Positions 32,707 through 43,300 of a stretch of 64,000 nt of DNA are shown one piece after another (positions within the stretch are counted from its first letter, which is position 1; every line of letters begins with the position of its first letter). The stretch is taken from positions 1 through 64,000 of the forward strand of contig CALARR010000070.1 of assembly GCA_937889015.1 (NCBI GenBank), given 5' to 3'. Both the position numbers and the translations under genes were made by a program. The notes beneath the pieces are model-generated. The model was not told the origin of the DNA. It searched no databases and was given only the letters and a program-made list of their open reading frames with translations. Source of the stretch: an uncultured Planctomycetales bacterium. GTDB lineage: Bacteria > Planctomycetota > Planctomycetia > Pirellulales > Thermoguttaceae.

Positions 32707-33537
32707 ATGTCACAGGCTTTCATTGCCACCCGTCGTCTGAAAAATAACCTCGGCGGTTTGGGGGCCGCGGCGCTGCTATGGGTAGCGATTGGGCTGCTCC
32801 TGTCTCTGCCGGCGCCTGTGCTCGGCGCCGATGAAATGCCGCGCGGATCACGTCCCGACGGCTCGTCCAACGGAGTCCTGTCGCGTGCGATCTTCCGGGG
32901 TCTCAATTTTCCCGTATCAGCCAAGATCCTCCGCTATTCGGAGCGGGTCATCAAAGAGCACGACGCGAATAACGACGGGCAGCTTCAAAGCGACGAGTGG
33001 AAGTCCATGAAAGGCGATCCGGAGCAGATCGACCTCGATCGTGACAGGCAGATCACCGTCGGAGAGTTTGCTCGTTATATCGCCAAGTATGGCCGCTCGC
33101 ACCGTATTCACTTGGTGGCTCCACCGACACCAGCCTATGTCGAGACACCACCCGCCCTCTTCCAGCCGATGGCCGAAGCCCAGGCGAGCACCGAACCGGA
33201 ACCCACAAATTACGCCATGGACGAGGAGGACGAGGAGGAAGACGAGTTGGAGATGATGTTCCGCGCCCCCAGCGAGCGCCCCTCGCGTCGGAAATCGTCC
33301 TATCAGCAGAAGTTCTACATTCCTCGCGCCAAGTTGCCCACGGGCCTGCCGGAGTGGTTTGTGCAGCGTGACGTGGACGGCGACGGTCAGTTGAGCCTGG
33401 CCGAATTTGCACCTAGTAGCGGGCGGCTCGAAACGGCCGAGTTTCTCCGTTACGACGCCGATCGGGACGGCATGATTACCGCCAAGGAATGTCTGCAGTC
33501 CAGCAAGTCGAGCAAAGTGGTCAAGAAGGCGCAGTGA
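32707..33537 (+). CDS. Exported EF-hand protein
   Basis: 276 residues. An N-terminal hydrophobic segment (LGGLGAAALLWVAIGLLLSL, likely a signal peptide) is followed by four EF-hand-type loops: DANNDGQLQSDEW, DLDRDRQITVGEF, DVDGDGQLSLAEF and DADRDGMITAKE. An acidic run (DEEDEEEDELE) and a Pro-rich region lie between the pairs. It probably binds calcium in the envelope or outside. Similar EF-hand proteins are numerous in planctomycetes; no specific role is known. It diverges from gspE and converges on the zinc-ribbon gene with a 23-bp gap. Confidence 0.8.
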   Translation: MSQAFIATRRLKNNLGGLGAAALLWVAIGLLLSLPAPVLGADEMPRGSRPDGSSNGVLSRAIFRGLNFPVSAKILRYSERVIKEHDANNDGQLQSDEWKSMKGDPEQIDLDRDRQITVGEFARYIAKYGRSHRIHLVAPPTPAYVETPPALFQPMAEAQASTEPEPTNYAMDEEDEEEDELEMMFRAPSERPSRRKSSYQQKFYIPRAKLPTGLPEWFVQRDVDGDGQLSLAEFAPSSGRLETAEFLRYDADRDGMITAKECLQSSKSSKVVKKAQ

Positions 33538-33560
33538 ATCGCTCTTGACTGGGGCGCGAT

Positions 33561-34235
33561 CTAATCCGTCGTGGTCAGCCAGCGATATCCCCACAGGGGA
33601 TTACCGCAGGTTTCGCAGGTCTGGTCGTTTTCCAGGACAGCGCCGTGGCATCGCGAGCAGTCGACGATGGCCGGCAGCAGGCCCACCTGTTCCGCCCGAA
33701 TTTGCCGCGCGTACGCCGTATCGCGAAAGGCCATTGCCGTGGCGATCCGCACGCCAGCCGGGAGCAGCCGGAACAGGACCAGAGGCGCGCGCCGCGACTC
33801 GGGCAGAACCCGTGCCAAGACGTCTGTGAAGGTCAATCGCTGCGCGTCCCACGGCAGGGCTCGGTACTGGGCCACGCGCTGCGAGACTTGGTCCTCGGGC
33901 TCGTTGGGCAGGATCAGCCGGCGCAACCAGCCCAAGTACCAACGGTCATCGGCCAGATAACCCTGTTGACGGACCAGATCGGCGGAGACCGCCAGTTGAA
34001 AGAAGGCGATTTCGCGCTTGGTGGCCACCTCGGTCTTCTTCTCGGACACGGGAATCAGCAGCGAGTCGGCGCCCACTTTCTCTTCCACATCCCGATGCAC
34101 TCGCAAGTACAGCAGTTCGCGAAGAATCGGTAGGCCGCAGGCTAGGCTACCGGCCACGCCTGGCCCATCGTTGCGATGCTGCTGGCGATTGAACTCCTCG
34201 GCAGCCCGGATCAAACCTTCACCAGGTTGGATCAT
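33561..34235 (-). CDS. Hypothetical protein with C-terminal zinc ribbon
   Basis: 224 residues, mostly helical, no signal peptide. The C-terminus has CxxC (CSRCHG), an 11-residue spacer and CxxC (CETCGN), forming a rubredoxin-like zinc ribbon. The rest (KREIAFFQLAVSADLVRQQGYL, RWYLGWLRRLILPNEP) is not a family I recognise. The start is ATG with AAGGGGA at good spacing, behind an extended -10 promoter candidate at 34329-34337. It sits 159 bp downstream of the giant repeat-protein gene and is probably transcribed separately. A cytoplasmic nucleic-acid- or protein-binding role is possible. Confidence 0.65.
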   Translation of the reverse strand: MIQPGEGLIRAAEEFNRQQHRNDGPGVAGSLACGLPILRELLYLRVHRDVEEKVGADSLLIPVSEKKTEVATKREIAFFQLAVSADLVRQQGYLADDRWYLGWLRRLILPNEPEDQVSQRVAQYRALPWDAQRLTFTDVLARVLPESRRAPLVLFRLLPAGVRIATAMAFRDTAYARQIRAEQVGLLPAIVDCSRCHGAVLENDQTCETCGNPLWGYRWLTTTD

Positions 34236-34328
34236 AATCGTCCCCTTGAACTGGCTGGACCAAGGCCACGGACGGGCTCAGAACCTCCGCGGAACGACCA
34301 CGGTACGTATACCCGATCCACGAGGGGC

Positions 34329-34337
34329 ATTATACCA
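34329..34337 (-). promoter_or_regulatory. Extended -10 promoter for the zinc-ribbon gene
   Basis: On the minus strand the sequence is TGGTATAAT, a TGN extended -10 with a perfect TATAAT hexamer, about 95 bp before the start codon. No good -35 is seen, which an extended -10 may not need. Confidence 0.5.
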
Positions 34338-34394
34338 CAGACCACTCCTGCAGGAACCAGGTTGCGTCCGCGGCGACCGCCTTTGGGCAAGGCG

Positions 34395-37300
34395 TCAGTG
34401 GCCGGTGGTGCTGCCGGATCGTGTACCGGTCGTTGAGGAGGGGGCCGTTTGAACGCCCCAGGCGGAACTCGACCGCGTGCTGCTGCCACTCACCGCAGTG
34501 CCGCTGCGACGTGTGGTCGTAGTCTTGAGAATCGTGTTGAGTGCATCTTGAACGCGCGGCGCATTGGTTTTCTGCAAGGGCACGAGCCGCAGCTTGCGCG
34601 AAGGGTCGTTGCCGACGGCCTCGTCCAGTGTTTTCACCACGCGCGCCACCTCGTCGCTCACCTTGGCTGGGGCCATGACCACCACAGAATTCGTCACCGG
34701 CTCCACACCAAAGTTGTCCACGTGCGTCTTAAACACATTGCGGAGGATGCCCTCGATGCTCGCCGCGTCGGTGTTCTTCACGGGGATCATGCGCACGCGG
34801 CTGGCGTTGACCAACCCCACCTCGGGCGAGTCCAACATCCGCACCAGGTTCTCAACGGTCTGCCGGTCGGCTCGGTTGGTGTATACGACCAAAGCGTTCA
34901 AGCGATCATCGGGAATGACCAGGATCGTGCTGGCCGCGGTACCGCCACGACGGCCCGAAGGGGTCGTGCGGTACAACTGCGACAGCATGCTCGCGACATT
35001 GCTGGCGCGCGCGTTCTGCAGGATGAAGACATGCATGTTCCGCCCGGCCATGCCACCATGTTGCTGGGCGGCACGCAGCAGCGATTCAAACTGGTCCAGG
35101 GCGCGGAGATCATCGGAGGAAATCGTAATCGAGTCTTCATTGATGATCACCTCGATGGGCGCACCGGTGACCGATTGCCTCAGAGCCGCCTTCTTTTCGG
35201 CCGATCGCGACGCAGACCGCTGCTTAGTCAGGGCGGATGCCGACACGGGCGGACGAGCTGGCCGAGCCTGGAGTCCTGCAGGCAGATGCGGTTGGGTGGG
35301 GGCGGCATCGGCCGGCGCAGAGGCGGGCTCGCCAGCCGGCTGCAATCCACTGGGGACCGACGCCGCGGGATGTTCCATGCCCGGTTCGACCTTGGGCGGC
35401 TCCCCCGGTGGCAAGGGCTCGCTCGGCAGGGGCGCCGCGGGCGGCTCGACCTGCATCGCGGCGAATACAAACGGATTCTTGGCGGGAGCGCCCGTCGTCT
35501 TGCCTGCCGGCTGGCTTTCGGTCTTGGGCGTCTCCGCCGGTTTCGCCGGTTCGTCCGGCTTGGCTGCCTCAACAGGCTTGGTCGTCTCTGACTGGGGGGC
35601 GGGGACCGCGGGTTGTTGCGCGGCAGGAGGCTGCGGTACCGCCGCTGGCGATGCGCTGGGGGGCGTCGGGGCCGCGTCGGGAGTCGGCGCGACGACCGGA
35701 GCCAGTGGGATCGCCTTGGGCGACGGCGTTTGCGGAGCCATATCCAGCGGCATGGGCGTCTCAGCCTCGGGCTTCGGCGATGGCAGCGGCGCCTGTTGGT
35801 CCGGAGCGGCTTTGGTGGCGTTGATGATCTTGATCTGGTTGGGCCGCACCTGCGGCCACACCTTCTGGATCTCTTCCAGGGCGCTGAGCGGGTTGCCCTG
35901 GAAGGGGATGGTCCGGGTGCGCCGCGTGTCGCCGTGCGTTTCGGCCAAGCTGCTCTCGCCCAAACGAATCAGCAGGTCGCGGACCTGCGCCATCTGCTCA
36001 GCCGTAGCCCTGACGAACAACTGCTGTCCGACCACATCGACATCCACCTGCGGGGCATTGGCCAAGCCGATCATGCCATTTTCGGCAAACAACCGATTGA
36101 TTGCCATCTGTGCCGTCGAAACATCGGTCGACTCCAATTGGAAGATCTCCAGCTCCTGCTCATCACCTCGCATCCTTTCCAGCGTAGCGCGGATCAGCGC
36201 ATGCTGCTCAGGTCGGGCGATGGCCACCAACTGATTGGTGCGCGGTTCGATCGACAACTGCACCTTGGCGTTCTGTCGTTGGAACACCGTGTTCAACACG
36301 CTCATGACCGCCGTCGAATCCACGTTCTTCAGCGAATACATGTCCAGCATCGCGTCGGCATCAGCTAGCCCGCCCTGGTCCGCTTGTTGCACAAGTTGGC
36401 GAATGATTTCGTGCTGTGAAGGCGGCGCAACAGCCACGATGGCGTTGTTCTTCTCATCCAGCGAGACCTGCACATCTGACCGCGTCCTGTATAGCGCCGT
36501 CAAGATCCGCAACAGGCTCAGCCCATCGGCCGACGCGATGCGGTGGACTTCCAGACGCGGGGCCTCGCCCACGTCGGATCGGTCCATTTCGCGCACCGTG
36601 GCCTCGATCTTCAGATGATCGTCGGGCATGGCCGTGACCACCAGGCTGCGATTAGTGGCGTCCAATGCGATCGAGGCGGCGGGAACCAAGGCCGCCAGGG
36701 CCGTCTGGGCAGCCCTGGGATCGGCCAGTTGGAAACGATAGACGCGCGACACCGGCTCCTGGACCCCGGCGACCTCCTTGGAGAACTGTTCCACAATCTG
36801 CTTCATCGTCGCCTGGTGCTTGGCATCGGCCCAGACCAACAAGCGATTGCGCGCCGCGTCGGTCACCAGGTACACATTCTTCTTCAGCAGCGGATCGAGC
36901 ATCTGCGTCAGGCTTCCCGCGTCCTCGCGGCGCATGGGATAGACGCTCAGCGTGCGATCGCTGCCAGGCAGGCCCTCGGCCTCGAACTGCGCGATGGCCC
37001 GCTTGATCTGCTCCTGATCGTCGGGACGGGCCCAGGCCACGATCTTGTTAGGATCGCTGCCCGCCGCGAACTGCGCGTCGGGGAAGGCCGTCTGAAGGAT
37101 TTGGATGGCCGTCGGCTGGGCGATCGAACGCACGTCATACACGGCGGCTCGGGGAGCCGTCTCCGGCGGCTCGGGCTTGCCCATCTCGGCCACGGCCTTC
37201 TCGATCTGAGCCTGATCGTAGGGGCGAGCCCACACGACCAATCGGCTCGGGTCGGAACCGACCGAGAATTGGGCATCGGGGAACATGGTCTTCAAGGCGG

Positions 37301-40300
37301 GAATTGCCCCGGCTGCCCCGCGCAGAGCCGCCACACTGCGTCGGCCCACGCCACCGCCGGAACCACCCATATGCACTGTATAGACGGCGATCCGCGGTGC
37401 GGTCTCGGCCGGTTCGCGCTTCATCATTTGCTCCACGGCCGACTTGATGATCGCCTGGTCGCTGGGGCGCGCCAGGACAACCAGCTTGTTCGGATCGCTG
37501 CCCACGGTGAACTGCGCATCGGGGAACGCGCCCTGCAACATCTTCATGGCGTTCAGGGCCGTGACGCCTTCCAAGGCATAGACGGCCGTGTCCATGGGCT
37601 CTTTCTGCGACATGGCGTCGATGGCCGTCTTGATCTCCGGATGCTCGGTCGGCCGCGCGAAGACCACGATGCTGTTGGGGGTCGCTCCCACGCCGAAGAT
37701 CGCGCTGGGGAACATGCCCTTCAACGCCGTCGTCACGGTCCAGCCCGAGTTCTTCGCGCCCGAAGGCAGCGTATAGGCCACCGCGGTCCGGGCGGTTTCC
37801 GGCGGTTCCTTCTCCGACATCTGCCGCACGGCCACGGCAATCTGCTCGTGGTCGGCGGGCCGTGCAAAGGCGATCACCTTGCTCGGATCGGTGCCCGCCG
37901 AGAACTGCGCGTCGGGGAACATGGTCCTGAGAATGGTGATCGCGTTGGTTGCGTTGGACGACTCCAGGGTATACGTGACGACGTGCGGCGCCGTCTCGGG
38001 CGGCTCGGGTTTGTTCATTTCGTCGATCGCCTTGCGGATCTCGGCCTGATCCGCCGGCCGAGCCCAGACAATCACCCGGTTCGGATCCGTCCCGACCGCA
38101 AGCTGCACTTGCGGGAACATGGTCTTTAGAACCGTGATCGCCGCCGCCGCTCCGCCACTGCTGGCCGCACGGCCCGTCTTGCCGGCGCCGGAGGTCCCGC
38201 GCTTCGGCTCGATCGTGTACATCGCCAGGGTATAGGCGCGTTCCGGAGCGTCCTTGCGAGCCATCTCGGCGATGGCCGCCTTGATCGCTTCCTGATCGTT
38301 GGGGCGAGCGTAGGCTACGACCTTCGTGGCATCTGTGCCGGCCGAGAACTGCGCGTCCGGGAACATCACCCGCAGGATCGGCAACGCCGCCACAGCACTC
38401 ACCGTGTCCAGGTCGTACGTCACAATCCGCCGAGCCGTCTCCACAGGCTCAGGCTTGTTCATTTCGGTGACCGCCTTGCTGATCTCGGCGTGGTCGGTCG
38501 GCCGAGCCCAAACGACCAGACGATTCGGGTCGCTGCCGATGGCGAATTGCGCTTGCGGGAACATGGTCCGCAAAACGGTCATCGCCGCCGCAGCCCCACC
38601 GCCGGACGAAGCTCGCCCGGCGCGCAAAACCACGCCAGCCGTAGACTCCACCGTGTAGATCGTGAGCGTGAAGGCGTTCTTCGACGTGTCCTTCTTCGAC
38701 ATCTCGCTCACCGCGCCGGCGATCGCCTTGTGATCGCTGGGACGGGCCAAGGCCACCACCTTGCTCGGGTCCGCTCCGGCCGAGAACTGCGCGTCCGGGA
38801 ACATGACCTTCAGGATCGGCAAGGCCGCCACCGCCGTCACCGTCTGCAGGTCGTAGACCACCACGCGCGGCGCTGTCTCCGGCGGCTCCGGCTTAGACAT
38901 CTCGGTCACCGCCTTGGCAATCTCCTTGTGGTCCGTCGGCCGGGCCCAGGCAATCAGCCGCGCCGGGTCGGCGCCCACGCTGAACTGCGACTGCGGGAAC
39001 ATCGTGCGCAACACGGGAATCAGCCCGGCTGCGCCCAACGTGGTGGTCGTCGCCTTGCCCTTGGGACCCGTCTGGCCCGGGGCGCTGGTCGTTTCCACCG
39101 TGTAGACCACCAGCGTGTAGGCCGTCTCCGCCGACTCTTCCTTCGACATCTGTTCCAGGGCCGTCTTGATCGACGCCTGGTCGTTCGGTCGGGCAAAGGC
39201 CACCACCTTGGCCGCATCGCTCCCCACGCTGAACTGCGCGTCGGGGAACATCGTGCGCAGGATCGTCATCGCGTTGGCCGCCGTGCCCCGGGTCAGCGTG
39301 TAGACCTCCACACGCGGCGCTGTCTCCGGCGACTCCGGCTTCGACATCTCCGTCACTGCCTTAGCGATCTCCGTATGGTCGCTGGGACGCGCCCAGACCA
39401 CCAGCCGGTTCGGGTCATTGCCCACCGCAAAGTTCGCCTGCGGGAACATCGTGCGCAGCACGGGGATCGCCGCGGCCGCGCCGGTTCCCCCGGCCCGAGC
39501 CCCACGACCGCCCTTGGCCGCCGACGCCCCCCCCACCGACTCCACCGTGTAGATCGTGAGCGTGAAGGCGTTCTTCGACGTGTCCTTCTTCGACATCTCG
39601 CTCACCGCGCCGGCGATCGCCTTGTGATCGCTGGGACGGGCCAAGGCCACCACCTTGCTCGGGTCCGCTCCGGCCGAGAACTGCGCGTCCGGGAACATGA
39701 CCTTCAGGATCGGCAAGGCCGCCACCGCCGTCACCGTCTGCAGGTCGTAGACCACCACGCGCGGCGCTGTCTCCGGCGGCTCCGGCTTAGACATCTCGGT
39801 CACCGCCTTGGCAATCTCCTTGTGGTCCGTCGGCCGGGCCCAGGCAATCAGCCGCGCCGGGTCGGCGCCCACGCTGAACTGCGACTGCGGGAACATCGTG
39901 CGCAACACGGGAATCAGCCCGGCTGCGCCCAACGTGGTGGTCGTCGCCTTGCCCTTGGGACCCGTCTGGCCCGGGGCGCTGGTCGTTTCCACCGTGTAGA
40001 CCACCAGCGTGTAGGCCGTCTCCGCCGACTCTTCCTTCGACATCTGTTCCAGGGCCGTCTTGATCGACGCCTGGTCGTTCGGTCGGGCAAAGGCCACCAC
40101 CTTGGCCGCATCGCTCCCCACGCTGAACTGCGCGTCGGGGAACATCGTGCGCAGGATCGTCATCGCGTTGGCCGCCGTGCCCCGGGTCAGCGTGTAGACC
40201 TCCACACGCGGCGCTGTCTCCGGCGACTCCGGCTTCGACATCTCCGTCAGGGCCTTCTGAATGTCGGCGTGATCGGCGGGCCGAGCCCAGGCGATGACTC

Positions 40301-43300
40301 GCCGTGGATCCGAGCCGACGGTGAACTGTGCGTCGGGGAACATCCGTTGCAGGACCATCAGGGCCGGATTGCTGGCGGCGCCGCGTGCGCCGCCCCTGCC
40401 GCCCTTGGCCGCGGCACCAATTGCGGGCGCATCGACCGTATAGACCATCAGCGTGCGCGCGATGTCCGCCGGTTCCTTGGTGGCGATCTCGGCCAGCACG
40501 GCCTTGAGCGCTTCGTGGTCGGCGGGACGCGCCCAAGCCACCATCTTGCTCATCTCGCTGCCATAGCTGAATTGCACGTTGGGGAACATGGGCCGCAGGG
40601 TGCTGATGGCCGACATGGCCGAACCCGATTCGAGCGTATAAACCACGATCGTGCGCGCGGTGTCGGGGCTGTCCTTCTGCCCCAACTGCTCCACGGCCGT
40701 CTTGATGCCCTCGTGATCCTCGGGCCGGGCGTAGGCCACTAGTTTGCTGGGCTCAGGCCCGACCGAAAACTGCGCTTCGGGGAAGATGTTGCGCAGGACC
40801 TGCATCGCGCTGGAGGCCGTGATCCCTTCCAGCGTGTAGACGAGCATCTTGGGCGCGATCTCCGGCGGCGGGGCCTTCGACATTTCCTCAATGGCCTTGC
40901 GGATTTCCGCCTGATCGGCAGGGCGAGCCCAGGCCAGCAACTGGCTAAGTTCGGTGCCGACCGCGAACTGGGCCCTGGGGAACATCGTCTTGAGCAGGGT
41001 GATCACGCCTGTCGCCGAGGGTGTCGGTGTTGCGGCTCTGCCCTTGGCCCCCTTGGGTGTCGGTGCGTTGGCGGCGGCCGTGGCGTCTACCGTGTACGCC
41101 ACGAGAACGTACGCCGTTTCAGCGGAGTCGGGCTTGGCAATCTGATCGATTGCCGCCTTGATCTGTTTGTGCTCGGCAGGCCGAGCCATGGCCGCCAGCT
41201 TGGCCGGATCCGGGCCTGGCGAAAACTGGGCCTCGGGGAACATCGTGCGCAGAATCTGCATGGCCGCAGCGGCGGTCACGTTGTCCACCGTGTAGATTTC
41301 CAGTCGCGGCGCGGTTTCCGGCGATTCCTTGCGCGTGAGTTCTTCGACCGCCTTCCCGATCGCCGGTTGATCGGCCGGTCGAGCCCAGGCCACCAAGCGC
41401 GTGGGATCGGCCCCCACCGTGAACTGCGCGTCGGGGAACATCGGCTTGAGGATCGGAATCACGGCGGCCGCGCCGCTGCCGCCACGCGCAGCGCCCTTGG
41501 CACCGCGAGCCCCGCGAACGTCGCTGCCCACGGCCTCGACCGTGTAGACCACGATCGTGCGTGCGGTCTCCGGCGGTTCCTTCTTGGCAATTTGCGCCAG
41601 CACGTTGCGGATGCTTTCGTGATCCTCGCCGCGCGCCCAGGCTACCAGCCTGGTGGGCTCGCTGCCGGAACTGAACGTGGCCACCGGGAACATCGGCCGC
41701 AGGACGGCCATCGCAGCCGAGGCCGTGCCCGATTCCAGCGTGTACACCACGACGCTGCGCGCCGCATCCTGCGACTCGGGCTGCCCCAGTTGTTCGGTCA
41801 AGGCCTGGATCGACTCGTGATCGGCCGGGCGCGCCAGAACGATGAGCTGATTCGGTTCGCTGCCCGTGGTGAGTTGCGCGTCCGGAACTAAGGACCGCAC
41901 GATCGGCAGGGCCTTTACGGCCGTCGTGGCTTTCAGGACATAGGTCACCACGCGCGGAGCGTTCTCCGGCGGCTCGGGCTTGGACATCTCCGTGACCGCT
42001 TTGCCGATTTGCTGGTGATCGACGGGCCGGGCCCAGGCCAAGAGCTTGTTCGGTTCGGGACCCACGGCGAACTGCGCGCGCGGGAACATCTGCTTCAGCA
42101 GCGGAATGGCCGCGGCCGCCGAGGCCCCACCGCTTGCCGCCACGGGCTTGCCCTTGACGGGTTTGGCTGCCGCAACCGTCTTGCTCGCGCTTTCCAGCGT
42201 GTAGACCACCAGGCTGAACGCGCTGTCGGCCGGTTCGGGCTTGACGATCTGGTCGATAGCCGCCTTGATCTCCTTGTGCTCATTGGGCCGCGCCATCACG
42301 GCAATCTTGGTCAGATCCGGGCCGGCATTGAACTGCGACTCGGGAAACATGGCGCGCAGGATGGGCATTGCCGTGGCCGCAGGAACCGTGTCCAAGGCAT
42401 AGATGATCATCTGCGGAGCCAGTTCCTTGGGCTCGGGCTTGGTCATCTCGGCCAGGGCCTTCTTGATCTCTTCGTGATCGCTGGGCCGAGCCCAGGCAAT
42501 CAAACGCTGCGGATCGGAACCGATCGTGAACTGGGCGTCGGGAAACATCGTGCGCAGGGTGGCCAGAATGCCGGTGGCCGGAACGACCTTGGTCGTTGCA
42601 CCGGCCTTGGCCCCCTTGGCTCCCTTGGCGGGTTTGGCCGCGGCCACTTTGACCGCTTTGGCTTCCGCCCCGGCCGAAGCGCCCAAGTCGTAAACCACCA
42701 CGGTTCGCGCGCGGTCCGGCGCTTCCTTGGTGCTCATCTTTTCGACTGTGGCGCGCGCCACCTCCTGATCGGCCTTCAGCGCCCATACCGCCACGGTGCC
42801 GACCTTGAGATTAGGCACCACGCGGGCCTTGGGAAGCAGGGTGCGGAGCATCGTGCCCACGGAACTCGTGTCCCCTTCTCCGACGGAATAGATCTCGATC
42901 TCCGGCCGTTCCGCCACGTCCGGCTCGGCCAGCTCCTTGACCATCGCGGCCACCGTCTCCTGGTCGCCGGGCCGGCCCCAGGCCAGCAGCGTGCCGGCCT
43001 TGGGGTCCAGTGAGAACCGCATGTCGGGCAGCAAGTCCTGGAGCATGCGGATCGTACTCTTAGGGTCGATCCCGCCAATGCTGTAGGCCTTGAAAACCTC
43101 CTGCGATTGACCTTCCACTGGCTGGTCGATCCGACCCAGTGCCTCCTTCACTGCGGCCTGGTCGTTGGCCGGGGCCCAGACCATCAGTCGTTTGTTCTTG
43201 AGATCCACCGTGATCTGCAGGCCCGGGAACATGTTCTTCATCATTCGCTGCAGCGCGGTCGGATCGGCCGTGTTGATGGCGTAGGTCATCAACTGGAACT

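Noticed and set aside
38490..40742. 750-residue open frame on the plus strand opposite the giant gene
   Set aside because: It is the antisense shadow of a high-GC repeat region; Arg/His/Gly-rich translation, repeats mirror the real modules, no start signals.
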